Part shown: piece after piece, positions 35,318 to 47,193 of the stretch | Position numbering within the stretch: the stretch's first letter is position 1 | Layout: each line of letters begins with the position of its first letter | Assembly (NCBI GenBank): GCA_024364735.1 | Contig: JAGFNQ010009462.1 | Location: 1 to 64,000, forward strand | DNA length: 64,000 bases | Direction of reading: 5' to 3' | Source: Boesenbergia rotunda | Taxonomy: Eukaryota > Streptophyta > Magnoliopsida > Zingiberales > Zingiberaceae | Notes under the pieces: model-generated | What the model was told of the DNA's origin: nothing | Database searches by the model: none | What the model saw: the letters and a program-made list of their open reading frames with translations, nothing else | Translations under genes and position numbers: made by a program

Positions 35318-37515
35318 TGTTGGGACCGGGTGCATGTTGACATGGATACGGGTTCGTAATTTTAAAATTTAATTACGTGCAGCGGAAGGTTTAGCATAAA
35401 TAATTTCTCAAATTGTTTTAACCACGTATCTAGCATGCAACCTTATGATGTGGAGACATGATCATACATTTAAAATTTTGCAGAAAGTAAACTAATTTAC
35501 TTAATACCTCGCGTAACTCGTAGAAAGGGACGAGATCCAACCGTAGCGTCCCTTGGAAGCTCCGCCTCTATTCGCGTCCACGCCGAGTTTTCTTTGGGAT
35601 GATTGGCAAAGCCACGAGTTTCGTGCCGACAAGAACTACTAGATTCTCCAAAGGCACGACAAGAATACCAAGAGAGAGATGGAAAACTAACCACCAAACG
35701 AAGAACAGAATTAAGATTCCGGGAGGAAGTAAGGAGTTGCGCCCGCTTCTTCTTCTTCTTCGACAGCTTCTTGGTGGAGGAAGCTCACGGCAACCAAAGG
35801 GAGGGCCTCTAGGGCCGGCGCCACTAGAGGAGGGAGAGGGAGAGAAGGAGAGGAAGAGAGGCTAGGCAAGAATCCTTGATCTCTTGGATTGATTTCCAAG
35901 CCTTGCCTTGGTACCTTTATATAGTAGCCTCTTAATCACCAAGTCTCCTTTTAATGGAATAAATTTTCATAAGAAATTTATCTTATAAATTTTTCTATGA
36001 ATTATTCCATTATGCCAAGTTTTTATTATAACTTAATTTATAATAAAAACAACCATGTATCCCCTTTTATTATGGAAAGAAATTTCTTTATATAATTTCT
36101 TTATCATGGTAAATCAATCCTTTAATGATTTCATAAAATAAAATAAACCAATCCAAGGTTCATTTTAATTTCCATGAAAAATAAATCTCTTTAAATAAAT
36201 TTCATTATCCATAATTTCATAAAACAAACCACGCGCGGTTTATTTTATAATTTGAACCAAACAATTTGGTTCTCCCTTTTTTATTATGGCCGGCCAAACA
36301 AAGAGGGTGGGGACCCTCTTTGGCCGGCCAAACCAAGCCATGACTTCACGAATTAAACTCATTTAATTCATCCAATAAGTCTTCAAAAGACTTAGCCAAT
36401 TTATGCTTCCGATGCGTCTCTGAAAAATTCAGATTCGACTTATCTCTCTTGATCGGAAAATCCAATTTTCAACTCGTTTTAAATCCCTCGGATCACTCGT
36501 AGTGCGTGTGACTAAATAGGCTTTCGATTTATGTTGGCCGTCTATAATTAACCAATTATAGAACGATCATGAGTGGCACCTAGTAGTACATCATGATCCC
36601 CAATTAATCGAAAGATCAACGGTTGACCTCAGAAATAATTCTGAAACCCTTCAGCAGCTTTAATGAATCGTGCCTCATTCCCTTCACCATCTTATACCCA
36701 CGTGGTTCAGGACACGGTCTATGTGTGTCAGTCCCCACTAGGCTGACTACGTCACACCTAACCCAAGTAATGTCTTTCTCGTCCAACGGATTCTAATTAC
36801 TCTCATGTTTCTTAGAGATTCATACTCGGAACATGTTATGCTCTGGCCAGAGGCTTCGAGTAACAATCCGACGATAGGCCTTGGGTATACATCTCCTCGC
36901 AAGGAGTGGTGAATCCTTTGTAGGCTGTTCAAACATCTTCGGGCACTTCGGCTTATACCCAATCATCCTGGGTCCACACCTCCTTGGAGATGCTTGCTTA
37001 AGATGTCAAAGTGTAAGTCTTCATGACCAAGATTACTTGAACACCGCAAGTCAAAGGAACATCGCACTTAAGCTGCGGTAAGAACTTCATTGACATATCT
37101 ATATGTAGATTACCATATGAAGTTTTACAGCCAGTCACTCCAATGAACTAGTTCCCGTAACTAGCATTCATGTTTATCTCCGGACATCCCAATGTCTCCA
37201 GTCAGTGAGAATCAGCTGATTAGAGAATAACCCATGCTAGTCTCAACAGAATTAATAGTGTCCGTATTTATCAATTCATCGACTAGGGACAATTTCAATA
37301 CTTGACAATTGCACATGTAGAGATAATCACTAGTTGTGAATTCCTCACAAATTCTCTCATGCTGTGAATTGTATTGTGGACATTCAGTAAATGAGTTTAA
37401 GAACTCAATAAAATACACAAACATGTAAACTCAAATAGTGAATATTCATTTATTAAAATAAATGATTACAATCATAAGGCGATTGTCTTAGGACACTTCT
37501 CTCATATTGCTAACA
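35318..37515 (-). repeat. Element H 5' LTR (2198 bp)
   Basis: The minus strand starts TGTTAGCAATATGAG (37515) and ends CCGGTCCCAACA (35318). A TATA-like TATATAAA lies at 35916-35923. A strong inverted repeat built from GGCCGGCCAAA and AAAGAGGG is at about 36291-36331. It is inserted in the GC-rich part of element I's 5' LTR. Confidence 0.92.
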
Positions 37516-37733
37516 CGCCCTGGTGGTCCCGGGCGCCCCGGGTCCAAGCCAACAAGCAATCAAAGCCGAGAAGCCAGGAGACCATTTCAATCGGGGCGAC
37601 TCCGAACCAAATAAAAACGCTTGTGTTCCTTATGTGTGTTTTTAATTTCCGCTGCGTATTCTCTTAAAGCTTTATCCGAAACGTGTTCACGATATTCACT
37701 CCCCCCCCTCTATCGTGTTTTCTCGATCCAACA
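37516..37733 (+). repeat. Element I 5' LTR remainder, internally deleted
   Basis: It starts in the GGGCGCCC region (as at about 50500 in the 3' LTR). After GAGACCATTTCAATCGGGGC it jumps to GACTCCGAACC, which matches about 60178, so the TATA box and transcription start are missing. It ends CGATCCAACA at 37733. The upstream part was lost with the left flank of H. Confidence 0.82.
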
Positions 37734-37735
37734 AG

Positions 37736-37747
37736 TGTTATCAGAGC
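37736..37747 (+). other. Element I primer binding site with one mismatch
   Basis: It reads TGTTATCAGAGC instead of TGGTATCAGAGC, two bases after the LTR end, so one base of the tRNA-Met match is lost. Confidence 0.85.
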
Positions 37748-37754
37748 GGGGAAG

Positions 37755-37916
37755 CTCAAATTTGGTGCAACCACCAATTTGAGAGTTTTTCGGATTTTTA
37801 CAAAATAATTTTTTTCATCGATCGAATTTTTTTTATCGTTAATCGAGGTTGGTGCAACACCACTCGATAAATTTTTTTTCTTCTTCTCGCACTGCTAATC
37901 CAAGACCAAGTCTTGG
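37755..37916 (+). other. Element I leader with three conserved hairpins
   Basis: Same order as element D: CTCAAATTTGGTG/CACCAATTTGAG (37755-37783), TCGAGG..GGTG/CACcaCTCGA (about 37843-37867) and CCAAGAC/GTCTTGG (37900-37916). The sequence between the hairpins differs more than the stems do. Confidence 0.72.
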
Positions 37917-37957
37917 GACATTTTTTTTCGTTATCTTTGTTTTAGAATAATTCCTAA

Positions 37958-38437
37958 ATGGCCATGCAAGAGGGCTTCAGTACCGCCAGACCACCACTCT
38001 TCAGTGGGGAGGATTTCTCCTATTGGAAGAGTAGGATGGAAGCCCACCTGAAAACTCAGGTGGACATGTGGATAATTATCCAATCCGGTCTGGAAATCCC
38101 AAGAAATTCTGAAGGAGTGCCACAACCTTACACCGAATGGGACGCCTCACTCAAAAGAAAAATCGAGGCCGATGCTAAAGCAACCCAGACACTCCAATGC
38201 GACCTAACCAAAGAAGACTGAACCGGGTGGGACCATTCAACATTGCAAAGGAACTATGGGGTAAGCTAATTAAGTTGCACGAAGGAACCTCCGACACCCA
38301 AATTAGCAAGAGGGACCGACTACTAAACAAGCTCTACACAATCAAGATGAACGACAACGAATCTGTAGCCCAGCTCCATGCCAGAATTCAAGAGCTGATG
38401 AACGGTCTACATACAATCGGTCATAAGGTAGAGAACC
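37958..38437 (+). pseudogene. Element I gag, N-terminal part
   Basis: It begins at the ATG at 37958 (MAMQEGFSTARPPLF) with the gag motif GEDFSYWKSRMEAHL. A short deletion near 38215 creates a TGA and shifts the frame. The continuation (VGPFNIAKELWGKLIKLHEG ...) runs in the next frame to 38437, where J is inserted after the Val-Glu-Asn codons. The rest of gag follows J. Confidence 0.88.
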
Positions 38438-40868
38438 TGTAACGCCCGCCCTTATATCTACTCTCGGGGCGGGGTTACGTACAATCAATCATATAATTAT
38501 TTTCTTTTCTTCTAGCATAAAATTGAAACAACAACAATGCAAGGGTGCAAGGACTAAGTGCTGAGCATGCTTGTCTAAAATTCTCAAGTGATATTTATCA
38601 GTGCTAAGCATACTAGTCAATACATACCAATCTAATATCATGCTTGAATCATTGGAACATGGTAAGTGCATAGTAAGTTTAGTAATACATGAGTCATGAT
38701 AGTAAGGTTCACAAGTAGTTCAACTTACAACATAATCAAACCTAATCAAGTATAAGGGTAATTACTAACATTCCTTATCAAGGAGTCACTAACAAAAGCA
38801 TAATAAAGTAGATATATAGAAATCTTTCTTTCCCGAGCCACCACCCCACACATCTTCAGCCCTCCTGCCTCTTCCTTTAGTTCAAGTGTTCCTTACCTTT
38901 ATCTGCAGCATAAGACAACACATAACTAGTAAGCACAAAAGCTTAGTAAGGATCCTGTCCTACTCGCAAAATCCATACGAAACCATACAACATGTACACA
39001 TAATAAATCATAAATATGAGTTCATCATAGCATACTAAATATCAAAGTTTCTAAGCATGCACCATAAAGTATCTTAAGCATACCCTTCACATATAATCAA
39101 TGTTTTTCAAAACAATTCCATAAAGGTATTACTTAAAAAATACATTCATATCATATAGGGCCCAGTTGTGTACCACATAATGCGCGTTCCCTAATGGATT
39201 GGGGTAGCGAGCCACCAACCAATTAGAGCAGGACCCTTACGTCCTACCGGAGCCATGACCTTACGTTAACATGCACCCCGGATTTGTTTAACGACCCCCT
39301 TACGAGTCGGGTACACAACTTCCAAAGTAAAATACTTATCATGTCTTTACATATATGCTAAGGAGTACTCCAAATTCACTTCTCAAGGGACACACCACTC
39401 TTCAAGGGTGTTTCTGATCCCATAGGGACACACCACACAACATAAGGGTGTTCTTGATCCCATACTTAGTGGAGTATCCTTTCAAGCATTTTAACATACA
39501 CATCACATGCAATCTCATAAGGGTGCCCCATGGGCTATAAGACATGCTCATATATACATCATAATTCAACCACTTAAACATACTTATATATATGACAAGA
39601 TTGGTCACATAGATCATACTCATATCATAGGAAGTGGTAGCATGCTAACAGTTTAAGTTTTCCAATTAAATATTCCATTTAAACATCACATGCATATACA
39701 TATCATCATCCCCAACATAAGCATATTCCATAGGGTAGTTTAACCTTCACAAACCCTAATCTTAGGGTGTTGGCCGAAAGTCATAGGGTAGGGGAAATTA
39801 GGGTTTTTGCAATAACACATTCACATAGGCATTTATACAAACACCTTGTATAAACTATCTTACAATACACTAAGCATGGATATATATTATAGGATAATTC
39901 AACCCTCACAAACCCTAGTTCCCATGCCTTGGCCGAAACCCATCCAACCCTAAACCCTAGTTTTTGTCATCACAAAATGAAGGGACACAACATATATGTA
40001 TACTCTAAGTTCCAAGGGGTCTTCTCATGCATCAAGGAGTAACCAAGGTCTCCTCTTTGAGGTTGGCCGAAACCTATACAAGGGCAAAACCCTAGGTTTT
40101 GTTCACAACATTTTGAAGGAAACAACATATACATATACCCTAAGTTCCAAGGGGTCTTCTCATGTATTAAGGAGTAACCAAGGCCTTCCCCTAAGGGGTG
40201 GCCGAAACTCATCAAGGGGAAAATCTCCATTTGCGAAACAATCAAGGAGAAGAAGAAAAATAAAACAAACATACAATGACTATTACACTGCAGGCGAGGG
40301 GATACTTATATCCTTTTGCTTGAATTTCTCCTTCTCTTACTCCTTAGGGTACCCTTGGTTGAAGGAGAAATGAGAATTTCCCTTGTTAGACTTCTCTAAC
40401 ACTCTTGGCCCTAGTAGAGGGCAAGATCCTTGAATGGTTCCTCTTCCTTCCAATTCCCTAGGGTTAGAACCCTAGGGTGCACTTTTCGAAATTAGAAAGG
40501 GAGAAGAAGGGCTCTAGGTTTTTCGAAAATTGAAGTGGGGAAGAAGAAGAAGAAATGTAACTTCTTTCTCCCTCTCTTATTTATACTCTTCTCATGAAGG
40601 GACATGTCTCTTCACTTCCCTAGCTTTAAGAAGCATGTTTCTTATTCTCTCAACATGAAACATGGCTTGGTGGAATGGTTAAGACATTGTTAGTGCACCT
40701 AGGAGGTTCAAGGTTCAATCCCTGCTTCCTCCTTTCTACATCTTCTTTTTATTACATTTTGCACTAACCCACATCCAAGCCCATTAAGCCAAGCCCGTCA
40801 TAAAATTTCATAATAATTATGTTTCATGAATTCATAATATTTCATATGGGAAATTTTGGGGTGTTACA
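38438..40868 (-). mobile_element. Solo LTR J (2431 bp), TSD GAACC
   Basis: It begins TGTAACGCCCGCCC and ends GGGGTGTTACA, with GAACC at 38433-38437 and 40869-40873. By comparison with L it is in minus orientation (5' end at 40868). It has the family terminal hairpin (GCCCGCCC/GGGGCGGGG, 38441-38476), a tRNA-like module, a 135-bp partial tandem repeat (units at 40005 and 40140) and TTGGCCGAAAC words. It is diverged from F, K and L, so it is a separate subfamily. Confidence 0.9.
40662..40735 (+). promoter_or_regulatory. tRNA-like module in LTR J
   Basis: A D-arm-like TGGAATGGTTAAGAC and a B box GGTTCAATCCC (full match to GGTTCRANNCC) lie about 40 bases apart. It is antisense to the LTR, as in F, K and L. 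Confidence 0.65.
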
Positions 40869-40873
40869 GAACC

Positions 40874-42039
40874 GTGACCTGATCAGGTATGCTCTTAACA
40901 CTTTCTCGAGAAATACTTTGTGGGTATCTATGGTAGATGCGTACAAAGTTTCAAGGGATTTGTCTAAAATTAAATTAGATGAGTTGTTTTCTGAACTTGA
41001 GTTACATGAGCTGACTAACTGCACACTGGCCGAGAAAGGCATTGCTTTTATTGCAGGTAAAACTGGAAAGATAACCAAAAAGAAGCCTCAACCTGCACCC
41101 GAGTCAGACTCAGACTCAGATGACAGCGAAGGAGATCGACCCAAGCTGTTCCAGCTTGCCCCAAACTACTACAAGGAATTGAAGAATCAGTCCAACAGAA
41201 GAAAAGCGAGCCGAAAGAAGGAAGAACCAGCTGATCCTTCAAATGAAAAGACCAAACCAAACTTGATCTGTTATGAATGCAAAAAGAATGGTCACTACAA
41301 GACGGAATGCCCCAATCTGAAGGAGATAAAGAAAACAAGAAGGAAGAAGACCCTTCAAGCAACGTGGGACGAGTCTTCCTCTGAAGAAGAAGAAGAGGCC
41401 CCACAGTCGAACTTGCTTGCCCTTACTACCTCCGAAGAAATTGAGACCAAGTCAGAATCGGAGCCGGACGACGGAAAACTCACATTTTCAGAGGACGGCG
41501 AAATCACCGTAAGTGGGTTTTCTAGAATTCAATTAACTGAATTAATTGTTTACGTTTCTCGCGACTTGGCGAAAGCCAAACTCCGAGTCGAGTCCCTCCG
41601 ACAGGAAGTAACACTCCTTAAAGAGGGAGCTGACTCTAGATCCTTAACTGAGAAGGTTTAAGAAGGAACCTCTACTCAAGTTGAAAAACTTGAGAAAGAG
41701 AACTCCTCCTTGAAAACTCAAGTCAAGGACCTTAGAGAAGCCTTACAACGTTTCACTTCTAGTTCCAAGGGTCTTGGCATGATCCTTGGAAAACAGAAGT
41801 CGGTTCTAAATCGATCCGGGTTAGGTTATCGAACCAAGGCGAGACAAAGGTCATATTATGCTGTACTGAATCAGTCTAGACCTAAAATTCAGGCATGGGT
41901 ACCCAAACTGTGCCTGAACAAACAAACTGGATCATATCAGTATTGGATCCCCAAGGACAAGATTTACATCTTGCCAAACCATTATCGTGACTTTAGTCTA
42001 GGGGGAGCCAAATTAAAAACAATTTTCATAGTTAGATGA
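40874..42039 (+). pseudogene. Element I gag, C-terminal part
   Basis: It continues the gag frame after J (NRDLIRYALNTFSRNTLW). It contains the acidic/serine stretch, the zinc knuckle CYECKKNGHYKTEC (about 41269-41310), a second acidic region and a Leu-rich coiled-coil-like segment (SRDLAKAKLRVESLRQEV). A TAA at about 41659-41661 interrupts it; the same frame continues to the TGA at 42037-42039, ending GGAKLKTIF. Compared with D it is nearly colinear. Confidence 0.88.
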
Positions 42040-42645
42040 ATTTCATTTCTTGTTTTAAATTGCATGATTGCTTGTCTATTTATTTTCTGCAATTTACCAT
42101 GCTTAGACCTAGGACTGATTAGATTAAGGACCAAACCAATTAATTGGCATTTGAACAACATAGTATTGGGTAGAGGTGAGATGATAGTACGTTAGGGAAA
42201 CCTCTTCTAATAAGGTCAAGTATACATTACTTGGTCTCTTTTTAGACTGGTGGAACTAGCCGAAGCTACCGATCCAAGATCCAAACTAGTTAGACCAGAA
42301 TTTTTCAAAAAGTAATTTTGAAAATGAAATTTCATTAAAAGGCTTTGTCAAGAAAAGGGTTGATGATCCAATAAGGCTACGACCAAAGAAGGCCTACTGC
42401 CTCGCCAAGACCTGGAAGCCAATTTTTGAAATTCAAATTCAAATTATTCTTTGTCTAATTCGAATCTAACAGAAATTTTCAGTTAATTGTAGATTCAAAC
42501 ATTTTTTTTCAAAACCAATTGTTTTCAAAATTAATTTAACTTTTTCAAAATAAATCATGATTTTTCAAAATAATTCTGTCTGTTCAAAACCTGTCTCACA
42601 AAAACCCTTAAGGCAAACGTGATTGACAACTCTAGAACGGGTGAG
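42040..42645 (+). other. Element I gag-pol spacer
   Basis: Non-coding, clearly homologous to 13748-14350 of D, including the stretch with AACATAGTATTGGGT. Homology stops at about 42645 (GGTGAGATGG), before the splice-acceptor-like end and the protease of D. Confidence 0.75.
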
Positions 42646-42858
42646 ATGGTAAAATTTAACATAACTAAAATACATTTGATCCCTGTACTGCTGTTTAGTA
42701 CAAACATTAAATCCTGTAGCTTAGAACGGAGTTGACCAAATTATTGCTTGATTAATCGAGTTAATAGTAGTCAAACCATGGTCAAAATAGTTAAACCATG
42801 GTCAAATGGTCAAAATGGTCAACAATACATCAAAAATTGTCAATTCCTACACAGCCCG
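42646..42858 (+). other. Unassigned stretch in element I left of LTR K
   Basis: Sequence without match to element D and without a credible gene. It has repeats of AAACCATGGTCAAA around 42775-42830. After LTR K it continues at 46832 as a GC-rich promoter-like stretch. Confidence 0.5.
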
Positions 42859-43439
42859 TGTAACGCCCGCTTTTTTTTTTTCCTAAGCGGCGTTACGCTA
42901 ACATACTTAAGGCATGTAACATCATACTGCAGCGGAATAACTTAAGCCTTACATATACATGCCCCTACTACCATCCCTAATATAATGACATGAAACTTAA
43001 CATATGAACGTCATGCTTAACATCATATCATAACATGCTTAACATCATACCATCAGGTTCATATCATATCATACTTGACATCTTATCATAAAGTTCCATA
43101 AGTCACTATTCGAGCATATAGGTAGCAAAAATAAAGTTCATAACATAAACGGTTAACACATTCGATTTCATGGGCCAAGTCACCATCACACACATATTTC
43201 AGGCCCTCCTGCTGCTTCCTCGTTATCCCCTTGAATGATCTGCGGTATAAGGAAATAAGACTATAAGCACACAGGCTTAGTAAGACTCTTTCCTACTCAC
43301 AAAACCATTCATCATTCATCATCTCATAATGAGCACATAAAACATTAACATACTTGGTGCTCTACTTTGAACATACCATCTTACATCACTTATCGTATAC
43401 ATAGCATGGCATGAACATAAATATAGTAGACATTCTAAG

Positions 43440-43800
43440 CATGGCATAACTCATAAACATAGTAGACATTCTAAGCATGGCATAATTCATGGCATAAATC
43501 ATAAACATAGTAGCATGACATCTTTCATGGCATAAATCATAAACATAGTAGCATGGCCTCTTTCATGGCATAAATCATAAACATAGTAGCATGTCATCTT
43601 TCATGGCATAAATCATAAACATAGTAGCATGGCATCTTTTATGACATAAATCATAAACATAGTAGCATGGCATCTTTCATGGCATAAATCATAAACATAG
43701 TAGCATGGCATCTTTCATGGCATAAATCATAAACATAGTAGCATGGCATCTTTCATGGTATAAATCATAAACATAGTAGCATGGCATCATACCTATCATA
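43440..43800. repeat. 38-bp tandem repeat in LTR K
   Basis: About eight copies of a unit with GCATAAATCATAAACATAG and GTAGCATGGCATCTTTCATG, period 38 bp. Confidence 0.9.
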
Positions 43801-44515
43801 GCATATGAACATCTTCCTAACATAATCATGGCATAGATCATTCATTCTCATGCATACTTCTTAACATGAAACGTAAGCATATCATCTTATCAACATAGCA
43901 TAATGCATAACATGAATGGATGCATGAGTGGAATGCATATACATAAGGATGCTTAACTTTTAAAACATACTTTTAAATATGCTTAAACATCATCATCATA
44001 ACATTTGGGGTCCCCGGCTTGTACCACATACATACATCATAGCGCGCATCCCTAGTAAATCCGAGGTAGCTAGCCCCGACCTACTAGGGTAAGGACAGCA
44101 TAATCGGTAGTCCCCGAACCGAGGTGCTTCTTAAGGAGCCCATCCCTGTTGCACAGCTCCGGTAGTGCCAGAACCGTGGACAGCTACGGTAGTCCAAAAT
44201 CGGGGCGTTCTTAAGGTGCCCATCCCTTGGACCCATACTTCGGTCCGGTACAAGTCCATACATAAAGTAAAATACTTTTCATGCTTCATCATTCATATGA
44301 CATTCATGGCATACTTATCATAGCATAACCTGTTACGGCTCGGCCCGTCTACCGGCCCATTTACCGGTCCTCTCGACCGTCGTACCGTCGACCATCGACC
44401 GTGCCGTTTAGCATATTTATGCCTTAAAGGCATAAGCATCATCTATCATTCATCATACTTGCCATTCATCATTTTCATTCTTAGACATGGTGTATGTACA
44501 CATCATTCATAGAGC

Positions 44516-44930
44516 ATGGCATATATTCGTATACATGGCATATCATTCATAACCATGGCATATCATTCATAAACATGGCATATCATACATAACCATGGCA
44601 TATCATTCATAAACATGGCATATCATACATAACCATGGCATATCATTCCTAAACATGGCATATCATTCGTAAACATGGCATATCATTCATAACATGGCAT
44701 ATCATTCATAAACATGGCATATCATGCATAACCATGGCATATCATTCCTAAAAATGGCATATCATTCGTAAACATGGCATATCATTCATAACATGGCATA
44801 TCATTCATAAACATGGCATATCATGCATAACCATGGCATATCATTCATAAACATGGCATATCATTCGTAAACATGGCATATCATTCGTAACATGGCATAT
44901 CTTTCCTAACATAGCATATCATTCATAAAC
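44516..44930. repeat. 20-bp tandem repeat in LTR K
   Basis: About 20 copies of AAACATGGCATATCATTCAT with small variants, the inverse of the array in F. No spacers. Confidence 0.92.
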
Positions 44931-45149
44931 ATAAATCACATCTTACCATAGGGCCATTGGGACCCTTACTTGAAATAAATCTTAACTTTTACCCTATTAA
45001 CCCTTATATGGCTGAAACTTGTGGAGTCCCATGGCCATGTGAAAATTCACACAATCACCATCCATCATCCTTATATCATGGCAACACATAAACATAAGTT
45101 GAAGTTAAAGACTCAACCCTAACCCTTGGGTCCTTGGGGTTGGCCGAAC

Positions 45150-45890
45150 CATATGGGGCCTCTAGGGTACCCCAAAAATTCCCAAAAATTATAATTAACC
45201 TCTAAACATCATAAGGGAACATTAAATAGCATTATCATGATTTTTAGCATAATTATAGACCTTTAACACATGCTGGCCGAAACCCTTAAACTCAGGGTCC
45301 TCAGTTTTGTTTCTTTCATGTTGGCCGAAACCCTGGGTGTCCTAGGGTACTCCAAAAATTCCCAAAAATTATACTTAACTTCTAAAAATCATAAGGGAAC
45401 ATAAAATAACATTATCATGATTTTTAACATATTTATAGATATTTAAATCATGGTGGACGAAACCCATAAACATAGGGACCTTGGTTTTGCCCCTTCCATG
45501 TTGTCCGAAACCCTAGAGTGTCCTAGGGTAGTCCAAAAATTCCCAAAAATTATACTTAACTTCTAAACATCATAAGGGAACATTAAATAACATTATCATG
45601 ATTTTTAACATATTTCTAGACATTTAAAACATAGTGGCCGAAACCCTTGAACTTAAGGTTCTGGGTTTTGCTTCTTTCATGTTGGCCGAGACCCTAGGGT
45701 GTCCTAGGGTACTCCAAAAATTCCAAAAAATTACACTTAACTTCTAAACATCATAAGAGAACACTAAATAACATTATCATGATTTTTATCATAATTATGG
45801 AGCTTTAAAACATGCTGTCCGAAACCTTTGAACATAGGAACCTTGATTTTGTTTCCCTTCAACATTAAATCCGAAAACTAACCCATATAT
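45150..45890. repeat. About 182-bp tandem repeat in LTR K
   Basis: About four units marked by TTGGCCGAAACCCTAGGG-like words and AATTCCCAAAAATTAT, the inverse of the F array but more diverged. Confidence 0.85.
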
Positions 45891-46279
45891 CATGCCAAAA
45901 ATCATGGAAATCATAGGTAACTATTATACCACAGGTGAGGGAGTCTTACCTTAGATTTCTTGATTTTTCAAACCTTGAAAGAGGAGAAGGAAGAGGACTT
46001 GGTATCTCTTGACCACAACTAGTCCTTGTCACCTTGTAGGAACTTTAGATCTTGAGAGATGAGACCCCTTGTAGAGTTTTCTCCAAGGAACTCCTCCCTT
46101 TGTGCTCGGCAAGAATGAGGGATGAAGAGGAGAGGTAATGCAATTGATTGAGAGAAGAAGTAACTCCCAAAACTCCTCTCATTATAACCCATCAAGGAGG
46201 CAAATGAAGAGCCTCTCCATGACCCTTCACCTCCTTTTACCTCTTAACCAACCTCCACTTCAATTACTCATAAGAATTC

Positions 46280-46351
46280 CTTGCTAGGTGAGTTGGTTAA
46301 AGCATTCTTGGTTGTACAAGAGGTCCAAGGTTCAATCCTTGGGTCATGCAC
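46280..46351 (+). promoter_or_regulatory. tRNA-like module in LTR K
   Basis: TAGGTGAGTTGGTTAAAGC (D-arm-like) and CCAAGGTTCAATCCTTGG (T-arm-like stem and loop) lie 30-40 bases apart. Antisense to the LTR. Confidence 0.7.
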
Positions 46352-46831
46352 ATTTATTTTTATTTTGATTTTCATTTCATTTATTTTATTACTTTATTTT
46401 CTTAAATTCCGAAAATCCCCCCTAAAATTACCCATAATTGTACTAATATTCCTAAATAAAATTCTTTTATATTTATATTAATTTTACCTAATTAATACCC
46501 ATTTTTTGGGCCCATTTAAAGCCCATTAGTACCAAATTCCTCAATTTAGATGGGAACGTTAGGCTAACACTTTCCCATAATCATGTTAATGTGCCCAAAT
46601 AAATTCATATTTATATTTATACTAATTCCTCCTAAAAATCCACCTATAATCATGGTACTAGGAAGCCCATATAAGGCCCATTAGCACTTAGTTTCCTCAA
46701 TTTAAATGAGAAAACATGGGTTTCCTAGGCCAATGTTCGTATTAATGCTTCTAGGTCCTTCGGAAAATTATCTAGACATGCTCAATATTTTCAGAAAATA
46801 TTAAGAGAATTTTCCGGGTCGTTACAGCCCG

Positions 46832-47193
46832 GGCGCCCGTGACCCCTCAGGTGCCCACCCTTTCACTTTCTCTTCGATCAAAACTGAAAAGTGTCTAGCC
46901 CAGGCGCCCAGGTCCTCACGGGCGCCCCCAAGGCACGGTCAAAACACCAAAAGCTGCATGTGGTAGTTTTTGGTCTGACCCCAGGCGCCCCGGCCATCAC
47001 TGGCGCCCCCATCCAACACTAGGTCACGGCAGAAACTGCTACACTCTGTCCCGGGCGCCCGACCTAACACTTCTATATAAACCACCCGAAACCCCTTCAT
47101 TTTACCACACCCAAAACACTTCTCTTCTCTAACTCTTCTCCTTCCAAGGCGACCGAACACCCCTCTCATGCCCTCGACCACTTCACCGCAACC
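46832..47193 (+). promoter_or_regulatory. Promoter-like stretch before the extra gene of element I
   Basis: A GC-rich region with several GGGCGCCC words, resembling the GC-rich part of the SIRE LTR, is followed by a TATA-like TATATAAA at about 47071. A CT-rich leader (TTCTCTTCTCTAACTC) comes before the ATG at 47194. This reads as a transferred promoter and 5' leader. It may derive from an LTR; that is inference. Confidence 0.55.

Larger units (their letters stand above)
28279..37515 (-). mobile_element. Element H: Ty1/copia retrotransposon with truncated 3' LTR
   Basis: On the minus strand the order is complete: 5' LTR (37515-35318), primer site, leader, gag, pol, polypurine tract and 3' LTR (29611-about 28279). 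The 3' LTR lacks about 860 bp of its end and is fused to element G. The right flank, CGCCC (37516-37520), would be the TSD; the left copy is lost. LTR ends match element B, so H and B are one family. The two LTRs differ at scattered sites, for example GGCCGGCC in the 5' LTR versus GGTCGGCC and GGCTGGCC in the 3' LTR, a pattern typical of decay of methylated C. Confidence 0.92.
42859..46826 (-). mobile_element. Solo LTR K (3968 bp), Tekay-like, TSD GCCCG
   Basis: The plus strand begins TGTAACGCCCGC and ends GGGTCGTTACA, flanked by GCCCG (42854-42858, 46827-46831). It is a minus-orientation copy of the same LTR type as F, with the same order of modules. Internal arrays are a 38-bp unit (43510-43790), a 20-bp unit (44516-44930) and units of about 182 bp with TTGGCCGAAACCC (45150-45890). 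No coding sequence. Confidence 0.92.

Noticed and set aside
44516..44930. Second possible CRISPR-like array
   Set aside because: Same 20-bp LTR repeat in inverse orientation, no spacers.
45300..45350. Telomere-like AAACCCTAGGG words
   Set aside because: Single words inside each 182-bp LTR unit, not a run of TTTAGGG repeats.
46280..46351. Functional tRNA gene
   Set aside because: D-arm- and T-arm-like parts exist, but no acceptor stem or convincing anticodon arm closes, and copies occur at the same LTR place in every Tekay-type LTR.
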